Origin: Mytilus edulis
Taxonomy: Eukaryota > Mollusca > Bivalvia > Mytilida > Mytilidae
NCBI RefSeq assembly: GCF_963676685.1
Contig: NC_092351.1
Coordinates: 38,306,733-38,370,732, forward strand
Direction: 5' to 3'
DNA length: 64,000 nucleotides
Position numbers and translations under genes: made by a program. Shown piece by piece: positions 55,681 through 64,000 of the stretch. The notes below the pieces were generated by a model. The model ran no database searches. It saw nothing but the letters and a program-made list of their open reading frames with translations, and was not told the DNA's origin. Within the stretch, counting starts at the first letter, position 1. Every line of letters starts with the position of its first letter.

Positions 55681-58460
55681 TTAGTCCAACGTTGTGAGAG
55701 CAACCGAAGTTTTAAAACATTCAATTGTCTTAGCACACACGAGATTGTCTGGTAGTCTTTTCCAATCGGATATTGTTCTTACAAAAAATGACTGTTTGTA
55801 TTGTTCTGATTTTCTAGGTGGAATTTTGAAGCACCGGCTGTTGTTTTGAGCAAGTTTGTCTACAATGTTTGTTGTTTTAAAGTCACTAAATTGTTTCGAT
55901 TTAATTTGTCGTGTTGGTCTCTCTTTGACTAATACTGAGTCTTGTGATATAGCTGGTACCAACTCCCCGGCCACCTTTTTAATAGAGAAAAGTGAGTCTA
56001 CTGTGACGACGTCTGTTTTCCAGTATAGGAAGTTAAGTAAGGGTCCCAGACTATGGACGCATATTTTAGAAGTGAACGGATTAGTCCTATATACGGCTGT
56101 TTCCTGCAAGCCTTTGGGCAGTGGCGGTTGGCTTTCTTCGCGGTTTTGGCGATGTGGGCGCCCCACCTCATATCATATGAGATAATGACACCGAGATACG
56201 GATTTTGTTGTACCTGTTGCAAGATGTGATTATCCAGTTTATAAAAATGAGATGATTTGTTGTTGACACTCATCACGTACCAACATTTTTTGACATTAAA
56301 TCCCATACCCCATTTTGTGGTCCATTCTCCAACGATACAAAGTCGTTTTGTAGTAGTTGGTGGTCCGGTTGTGTTTGGACTTTTCTATATAGTAGGTAAT
56401 CATCGGCAAATAATCTGACTTGAGATTTAACAGTTTCGGGTAAGTCATTAATGTGGCATAGGAACAGCAGTGGTCCTAAGACCGTACGTGCCTTGAGGTA
56501 CTCCTGATGCGACCCCTATACAGTGTCAGAATTTTCACCATCTACCAAGACTCTCATAGATCGTTTTGTCAGGAACATGTTGAGCCAATCTAGTATTGGA
56601 CCATCAATACCATAACTTTCGAGTTTGGCTAACAGCCTTTGGTGCGGGACCGTATCGAAGGCTTTAGAGAAATCTAATATTACTATTTATACTGCACTCG
56701 TTCTATTTGAGCAGTCAAAATGCGTTGACTGTATATTTCTATGTCATATACAGTTACTGACCCGATATCACTTTTCCTCATGAATATATAAATAGAAGTT
56801 GCCGAAATAACATTTAATTATTCATACGACCTCTTCAACCTGTTCTTGTTTCCAATGCATCACGGCAACGATGCGTGGAACGACTCAACCTTGTTTCTAT
56901 TGCAATTATTGGAAAAACTTACTTCATTTTATTAATATTTTTTGTTTGCAACCTATAAATCATTAATTTGTTATGCTTATGGTTGATATTTTAGTCCATA
57001 CTGAAATGATTTCGTTCACCATCGAGTGTGGGATTCAACAGGTAAATGTACATTTCATTGTGTTGAAAATTTCTCCGTGAGCATGATATGAGGCCTTTTT
57101 AAAGGGGATTTCCTCAAATATTTAAATCAAATAAATAACCTTAACGCATTAAACAACAATTGAAAATTTTTTTTTTAGATTGCAGTATAAAGACAATAAT
57201 AGTGCATTGACTTGACATATCAACGATATTTAAGGATTCGGCCCGAAACGGGGAAATAGCTCGGCACAGCCTCGCATTTCCCGTTTCTAAGCCTCATCCT
57301 TATATCGTTGATACATGTCAAGTCAATGGACTATCATTGTCTATATCTGTCTGCAGGCCTTTGTCCTGAAGTTGGAATAAGTCGTTCATCGTTGTTAGGA
57401 GCTGTGTTTCAAAGGAGAAACCTGAACGGAAGCCATGCTGGAGTGATGTGAGTATGTTGTTCCTTTCAAGGTGTGTCAGGATGTGTTTACATATAATATG
57501 CTCAAGCAGCTTGCAGGTAACACAGTTGAGAAACCGGTCTATAGTTCTCTGGTGTGTTTATATTTCCTTTTTTAAATACAGGAGTGATATTTGCATTTAA
57601 CCAATGAGTTGGTAGAGTGCCAGAGTTTATGGATTGCTAGAAGATGTGTCGCAGCCCAGGTGCTAGTTGTTTAGAGCCGCTTAATTTTTAAGGACAATGT
57701 TTGGTAAGTTGTCTGCCCCAATGGCTTTAAATGGCTTTATGTTCTTCGAGAGTTTTTCGACTCCATCTGTTGTTATTTTCAGTGGTGGAATTGATTTTCC
57801 GAAATTCAAATTTCTTATCTATCTTTGGTGTTGCATTTAGAGTGTCTTTTGTAAAAACCGATTCATATTGGTTTAAAAGTACTAGTATATTAGCTTTCTC
57901 CTTCTTGTCGTTTACAAGTGCTCCATTCTGTTTCATTGCTGGTATGCCAATGTTTTCAAGTCCTTAATTTCGTCTGGAGTTTAACATAACGCCAGAATGG
58001 TTTTTGTTGTTTTCTTGTAGACCTTGATAAATAGTGTTGTTGATATAGTTGATCTCTGCTTTCTTAAATTCTTTTTTGCACTTTTGGAAGCTCTTGTAGT
58101 CATTCCACTGTTTAGATCTCTTAGCGTGCTTATAGAGTTTTATTTTGCGTTTTAACATCCGGCTTAGATTTCTGTTGAGTCACGGCAGCGATTTTCTAGA
58201 TGTGCATACCTTTGACGGGTTGTATTTGTCAATAATTGTGAATACAGTCAGTGGTGGAGAAGGTTGACCATAGTCAACATAGTTCCTCTACTGGTTCCAA
58301 TATATACTGACTGTAGTGCGCACAAAGATAGAATTTTTTAACTGGCCGGTCTCTATTGGGAACTATGACCGCTCGTTTATTGTTATGGGCTCGTTGGTCT
58401 ATAATGTTCTTCGTTACAAAGTTGTAATATGTTGTTGCTCTCTTTGAAAAATGCATTGTT
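55681..58460 (-). mobile_element. LINE with linker and reverse transcriptase, degraded, 5'-truncated
   Basis: From right to left on the minus strand are TSRKSLP and KRKIKLYKHAKRSKQWNDYK (linker before RT, near 58150), NGALVNDKKEKANIL and YESVFTKD (57900), LQHGFRSGFSFETQLLTTMN (57430), VILDFSKAFDTVPH (56660, motif A), FADDYLLYR (56400, catalytic box), NPYLGVIISYDMRWGAHI and SDWKRLPDNLV (55760). Many stops and shifts are present. No endonuclease is seen. A 655-bp insert (56687-57341) sits between QTDI and VILDF. Confidence 0.88.
56687..57341. mobile_element. 655-bp insert with a palindromic end, in the LINE RT region
   Basis: TAT at 56684-56686 and 57342-57344 looks like a 3-base target duplication; leaving out the insert and one copy restores GAT ATA GTA in the RT frame. 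The right end is a long imperfect palindrome, with arms of about 72 bases (57183-57256 and 57274-57346) around a short loop AGCTCGGCACAGCCTCGC. The left end has no matching arm. No coding sequence is seen. The palindrome style recalls those at 24520-24603 and 25125-25225. Confidence 0.75.
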
Positions 58461-59335
58461 AAACTTTATTTTGGCAAAGTATAACTTTGAGGAAATTTAA
58501 GTTATGATATCCGATGATAGTTTAAGAAATATATACCTATGATTTACAAAATATGATTAAATGCAATAATCGTATACTTTTATTACAGATTCATTAGAAA
58601 TAAGAAACATGTTTTAGAATTATGTGTACTACCTGAGACTACTATAGTCTCAGGTACTACGATTGAATTATTAAATACGACATGTAAATCTTTGAAGTTT
58701 ACTTGGGGCGAAAGTGCACAGGTCCGAGATGTCTTTACAATTTTTTTCTCGCTTTCTAAATTTTTTTAATTATGATGCAAGACAGGACTCTAAGGTTTAT
58801 AAATATAATATAATCTGTGATATTAACAATTCAATGCTGATTGATATAATTATTATTTTTGTAAATCTTTTTTAAAACATTCCATTCACTGCTGAATACA
58901 ATAACAAACTCGGTCACTTCCACGTCATTTTTGACAGGTTTTATAAACCAACATGTCCCTCTACGCCGATTAATGCCATCACATAATCTCATTCATGAAG
59001 AATGAGTATAGCACACACAACGGACAATTTACTTTCTAGCTAAATAGGTAAGTGAATTTGTGTGTCACTGTCCATACCGGTGACACCCCCCTTTTTAAAT
59101 ACCAACCATCATCGGCTCATAGTGATATGTGTGCCCGTATTGCTACATGTATATAGTTTGGCGCTTTTGTAGTAACAATCCAAAAGTAATAGCTATACAC
59201 CAGTAAAGAAATAAGTTTCATATATTACTATATATGTCTATGTAGTGTACAGACATCACGAACTAGTGACAACAGTTCTAAAAAGTTTTTCTGTATCTGT
59301 ATGTATAGGTTGAAGACACCAATTCTGGATGTTAC
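58461..59335. other. Intergenic, AT-rich
   Basis: At 58630-58656 there is a perfect palindrome with 12-base arms (TACCTGAGACTA, CTA, TAGTCTCAGGTA). Apart from this, nothing is recognised. Confidence 0.5.
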
Positions 59336-59720
59336 TCAATGGGAGAGAGAGAGAGAGAGAGACTTATTGAAGGTGTTGGAGAGCAGCCTTGAAGCTCTCA
59401 ACTGTATCTGCGCATACAATACAGTCTTCCAGTTGGTTCCAGTGTAGTATATAATGCTCTTGACAAAGAAAGAGTTCTTGTATGGATCAGTGTTGCTAGG
59501 GATATTTTCTAGTGCCTTCATATTGTTCTTCATTGAATTTGTCACTATATTGGCACTTACAAAATTGTCAAATGTTTTAGGTTTGATTTTCCTCTTAGGT
59601 TTACTTTTACAAGAAAATCGTCAGGATTAATAGCTGGGACCAACCATTCAACCACTTTGTACTTTTCTAACTCTCTTTAAATTTAGGCATGCCTTATATT
59701 AACAATACAGGCCTCCCAAT
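59336..59720 (-). mobile_element. LINE 3' end, relic with a GA microsatellite
   Basis: Across shifts the minus strand gives KYKVVEWLVPAINPDDFLVK, ENIPSNTDPYKNSFFVKSI, WNQLEDCIVC-like and SFKAAL-like blocks, the C-terminus of the LINE family at 55681-58460. A (GA)n microsatellite at 59341-59362 follows the coding end and may be the element tail. Confidence 0.75.
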
Positions 59721-61384
59721 CATGCAGTTACCACAGTTGAGCTTTCTCGTTAAAAGTAAAAATCTGGTGTAACCAATTACGCAAGTAAAATCAACTTGGC
59801 AGAGACAGTCTACAAACATAAAAATGCTCCATCATCAAAATAATCTATCTTTTCTTACATGCAATACACGTTCTGACCTGAATATTCATGCTTCTTTGTT
59901 GATTGTTATAATAATAAAGGCTTCAAAACATGACCATTTAATCATAAGCTGCCATATTTTCACAACAACACTGACAAATTGAAATGTTTTTTTTACAATA
60001 ATACAAAATGGAATGATGCGTAAAAAATGATAAAATCATACAGAGAAGACTAAGTTTATGATATATATGCATGCATTGATTCAAGAATTTAATTAATTTT
60101 ATTTATCAACAGCCACTTCTTTCATAGAATTCAGGCCTATAGTTTTATAAAAATTAAAATCAGAAAGAAACCGTAGCAATTTATTGCATACAACAAATCA
60201 AGTCGACTGAAAATAAGAACTTGTTTAAGTCTATGTATGTTTATGAAAAGACTTAATTGTTTTTGCTGGCCAAAGTGAACCACCTACATGACCTATGACA
60301 TCATAAATAAACCTGTCTGACAGTTTACAAGGACATGAGCTATTTATGTTTAATTATCTAATTGAACATTTTTACCTAACATAAGATTATTTTCAACATT
60401 TAGTGTGGCTATATAATGTAGATGGTAAGATTGTAAAGGAAATAAACATAATTTCCATTTTTTAAGGCCCTCATGCATATTTTTCTTTTGAAGACAAAGC
60501 ATTGTCTTTCAATATTGTCATAATTTCATATAGATGCATGATCTTTATATAAATATGCATGGGTCTTGAAGTTTACCAATTTTGGTAACTTATCAACTTG
60601 TAGGAGCCAATATTTGTAACTTTTTAAATTAGGTCAAAAATCTCTTTCCTTATAATAATCGACTTATTGAAGTCATAAATTGTCTTAAATTAAAGGGAGA
60701 CAAATCTTTAAATCTACAAATATAGACCTTTATGAGTCAAAAGCAGATTAAGACTTATTTATGTCTGAGCTCTGACTGATCACACGTTAATTGTATATTT
60801 GTGTTTTTGAATTGACATGGTGCATGAATATAATAAAAAAGTACTCCATGAAATTTGCTATCTGATAAAAATTAAAGTACAAAAATACCTTATCTTTCAA
60901 ATAAATGGTTTATGTTTTTTATTTAATTTAACTTTAAGTGAAAATAGATATTTTTAAGGTTGCCATCATCTTGTTTAAATACACTATATATCACTATTTA
61001 GTCCAATCCGGGAACACAGTCATTTAAACAACTTCCTGTTTGGGTCAGGCCGTCAAAAATAGAGATCATCAGTAGTGAGCTGAGGGAGGAAAAACTTAAG
61101 AAAGCGAACATTAAGGAACTTTGATAGAGTATGATCTACTTTTTTGAAATTAAAATTAAAGTAAAAAAATATTTTGTTTGAAGTATTTACGGTAGTTTAA
61201 ACAGGTCTCATTAAAAAGTAGCATGCATGGTGAACTGTTTAAACAGGGTCCCAGATAACTTCAACTGGATGAAAAAGTTGTGTAATTTTAGAACTTATCC
61301 AGAATGGAATAAATAGGGATTAGGTGTATTTACATTGGTTACAACATACAAAAAGTAGTTCTGTCAACGTCATCTATCAAAAAG
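59721..61384. other. Upstream region of FBXO8
   Basis: No repeats of the families above are recognised and no gene is seen. A more conserved-looking, less AT-rich stretch with AACTTCCTGTTTGGGTC lies near 61030 and could hold a 5' non-coding exon or distal promoter. Confidence 0.4.
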
Positions 61385-61553
61385 TAAATAACGTTAATAG
61401 TCACTACCGTTAATAGTCACTACCGGAAGCCCTCTCAACCAATCATAAACATATTCCCTGATATGCAAATCATATAAGAATCATGGCACATTGTTTGTTT
61501 ATTTAAATAATCTAAATATTACATCTTATTTTCTTTTTGTTTTGAATTGCAGT
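61385..61553 (+). promoter_or_regulatory. Candidate FBXO8 promoter and end of a 5' UTR intron
   Basis: A 15-17-base block GTTAATAGTCACTACC is repeated in tandem (61393 and 61409), followed by CCGGAAG (ETS-type site) and CCAAT near 61438. A pyrimidine tract and TTGCAG at 61548-61553 form a good splice acceptor 35 bases before the start codon. The start of transcription is not known; the acceptor implies a non-coding first exon upstream. Confidence 0.4.
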
Positions 61554-61588
61554 TGATGACATTTTGGTAGTGCAATACCATGTAAAAT

Positions 61589-63720
61589 ATGGGCCAAGCT
61601 TTGTGGAAAATAAATACAAGTAACATTGAGAAGAACTTAGAAAAAAACTTCGAAAAAAATACAAAACAAAACAATGCAGTGACCAAGTTTCAAGACTTGC
61701 AGAATCTCCCACCTGAGTTAGGCCTAGCTGTTTTGTCACATCTCAATGCCACAGATCTATGCCTTGCTGCATGTGTTTGGGATAATTTAGCTAATGATGA
61801 GCTATTGTGGATGGGGTGAGATACATGCATTTGAATAACTTTTTTACATTGTATTTTTCCTCCCATCATCAATGCTCATGATTTTATTGATATACATTTT
61901 GTACATGTAGTAGTAACTTTTGCAAGGTTTAATGGAGTATTTTTTGCTTCATTTATTATTTCCTGAAATAAACTTTTACCTGAATATTTGAAAAGTACGG
62001 TACAAAAATCTACAAGTAATATTCATTCTAGAAAACTCTAATGGATAATGAACGTAAAAATGGTTTCATTTTCAGTTTTGAAGAAAAAAAAATTAAAAAT
62101 GACGAACAGGGATAGGCTTACAAAATACATATGTATTGAGTCTCTTTCTTTACAAAAAATAGTAAATGTGTATGTTTGCACTATCAATTATTCAGTTCAG
62201 CTCTTTATACTTTTTAGATATAAGCATATGTTACGTAACATAACTTTATTTGTAATCGCAGGCAATCTCTGAAAAAAGTTATGGACTAATCTTAACATGC
62301 TGATAAGCAATAATATTTCTATTTATTTTCAGACTGTGTAAAGACTCTTGGGGCTATGTTAGTATTTACAAACGCATACAGAATCAAAAAGTCTCCTTCA
62401 AAAATCTTTACATGATCCTTGATGAAGCCTCATTAACTTTTAATGGTGATGCTTTTGAGGTACGATAATGTTGGAATTGAGTAAAAAAAAAAGATATATG
62501 TTATTGGTGTTGATATTCATTGACTGTGACTTTCTGTAGTTTTCTGATGTACAAACACCAAAATGTATTTACGCAAAATAACACTTTATATCTTATGTTT
62601 CAGGATTCATGTATAAAATTCGAGATCCAATAAAAAAAATATGTGATTTCTCGAAATAAAAAATTACATTAGTTGGAGTGAAAATAATGTCTTGTAATAA
62701 AAAAAAAATAAAGAAAATCAGTGTGCAAAAAATATAAAACGCTATCTCAAAATCCTGAAATTGTAGTACTATGTATCATGTCTGCTTTAAAAGATTTAAA
62801 GATTAATAAGATTTAACCTACTGATATAAAAAAAGAAGATGTGGTATGATTGCCAATGAGACAACTCTCTACAAGAGACCAAAATGACAAAAGAAATTAC
62901 TAACTATCTATTCTATTCTGAACCTTTCATTTGTAGGGAGAAGAGTATTTGTTTAGACAGGGTTTAGTGGAAAACAGTCCAATGGAAATAGCAAAATTCT
63001 TACATCTGACTAAAAAGATCAAACCTAGTAAGAAAAGAGAATATCTAAATCAAAGGTAAGGTAAAACTTTTTTGGATTTATTTTGCTATTTAGGTAGATT
63101 ACCAATAACTTTCCATAGATACCAGGATAACATTTTCTATGCCAGACACACATTTACAAAGTTTAAGGGAAAAGGAAAGGGAGTTAACTGTATTTGCTTT
63201 GAAACTTTATAGATTGATTGTTGAATTTCTAGTGGCAAATATTTCATGCATATTCAGGACATAAATTTATATTTGAATATAGATTGTAATGTAAGCCTAT
63301 TTACTTTTAATGGAGTTTAAGGCAGAGGTTCAATTTTCTCTTACATGCAATTTGATTTCAACATGTATTTTAAAGAAACACGCGTGAAATTTATACCATG
63401 ACCTTTCAAGAAATATTTATAAAAAGGGGAATGAGAAATTTTATCGCCATACGTTGTATCATTTATAATTTAGTCAAACAGACTGTCAGAAGAAGTTACT
63501 TAATTTTTCTTTAAAATAGATACTTCTCATTACAGGCGAGATGTATTAGATAAGTTAGTACATCTACAGAACTTTGAGATGCAGTTTCTACCCAATGCTT
63601 TGAGGAATTTATTTGGTACAATTTCTGCACCAGAACAGAGAGGTGGTTTACTTACAGAAATGATGGAGAAATTTTCTGAAAGATTTTGTTTATGTAATCC
63701 TAACTTAGGACTATCTAAAG
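61589..63720 (+). CDS. FBXO8: F-box only protein 8, first four coding exons (3' part outside the window)
   Basis: Coding exons are 61589-61815, 62333-62459, 62937-63055 and 63536-63720, with GT-AG borders and matching phases, giving about 219 residues of an expected 320 or so. It starts MGQALWK (human MGQGLWR), a possible N-myristoylation signal. The F-box follows at residues 38-80: LPPELGLAVLSHLNATDLCL, then CVWDNLANDELLWMGLCK. The Sec7-like region begins with SPMEIAKFLH, YLNQRRDVLD, QFLPNALRNLF, APEQRGG and FSERFCLCNPNLGLSK. The F-box links to SKP1 in SCF ubiquitin ligases, and in vertebrates FBXO8 acts on ARF6. The remaining exon(s) with the end of Sec7 lie to the right. Confidence 0.95.
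62822..62905 (+). repeat. Short mussel repeat in FBXO8 intron 2
   Basis: GAAGATGTGGTATGATTGCC, AATGAGACAACTCTC and AGAGACCAAAATGAC form the best copy of the family also at 11290, 39825-40125 and 48670. Confidence 0.8.
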
Positions 63721-64000
63721 GTAAAGTTACATATTATTCTGAATTGGATAATATTTTGTACAAAGGGAAGGTTTGCCTCATATGTTAGATCAAGGGAAAT
63801 TGTATGGTCCAAAAAGGTTTTAATCTTTAAAAGACTTTTTTGAAAAAGCAATAAGAAAAGTGTTAAATGAGTTATCATTGTTAGCTTAAACACTTCATTG
63901 TTATAAATATAGGTCAACTGAGAATGACTTATTACTTATTTTTGAAAAATGTTTATGAGATAAAATCCAACAACCATTTAGGCTCACCAATTAAATTAGT
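63721..64000 (+). other. FBXO8 intron 4, left part
   Basis: It starts with the donor GTAAAG. No further exon is seen before the window ends. Confidence 0.6.

Noticed and set aside
55856-56185. Forward frame of 109 codons
   Set aside because: It is the antisense shadow of the minus-strand LINE RT region.

Overview
This window looks like nuclear DNA from a bivalve mollusc, most likely a mussel (Mytilus group). It is AT-rich, has split genes with GT-AG introns, and is packed with dispersed repeats of the mussel type: a tRNA-derived SINE, several short repeat families, fragments of reverse-transcriptase elements and LINEs. No rRNA, tRNA gene, CRISPR array or bacterial operon was seen. Family names come from reading the translations, not from database searches.

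Three host genes can be traced exon by exon. (1) At 380-5430 (+) lie the last seven coding exons of CEP44, a centriole protein; its 5' exons precede the window. (2) At 23159-37434 (-) is a five-exon gene for a predicted secreted protein of about 283 residues with a signal peptide, a PAN/apple-like domain and a C-terminal module that resembles uncharacterised molluscan proteins. All splice phases agree. (3) At 61589-63720 (+) are the first four coding exons of FBXO8, an F-box plus Sec7 protein; the gene runs off the right edge. CEP44 and FBXO8 are also neighbours in vertebrates, so the ends of the window look like an old linkage that has been spread apart. Smaller gene pieces are a RING-finger terminal exon (21353-21579, +), a frameshifted ubiquitin-like exon (11658-11898, -) and an orphan copy of the last exon of the secreted-protein gene (9714-9760, -).

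Most of the rest is mobile DNA. At 46747-55157 there is a LINE with an ORF1 remnant, APE-type endonuclease, reverse transcriptase and a short 3' repeat tail. It is split by a 4.15-kb element with 26-bp terminal inverted repeats and an ATA target duplication; leaving out the insert puts the endonuclease and RT in one frame. A second LINE on the minus strand (about 58460-55681) is broken by a 655-bp palindrome-tipped insert just before the RT catalytic block. More LINE 3' ends lie at 16930-17790, 55480-55625 and 59336-59720, all on the minus strand. Relics of a different, probably Penelope-like, RT lie at 8325-9250, 36440-36680 and 44540-45095, with their 3' tails repeated at 1-70, 27062-27470 and 27925-28110. 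A TTAA-flanked 3.9-kb candidate element (12711-16582) contains a 1.05-kb tandem duplication.

The most unusual structural theme is large palindromes made from two inverted copies of one gene remnant. One is at 17815-19245 (a repetitive metazoan protein family). A larger one is at 40530-43370 (a zinc-finger-like gene, centre near 41950). A third inverted pair, 34020-34505 with 35205-35690, is built from a dispersed repeat. I did not find a convincing new multi-gene system; the palindromes and nested insertions are the best leads.
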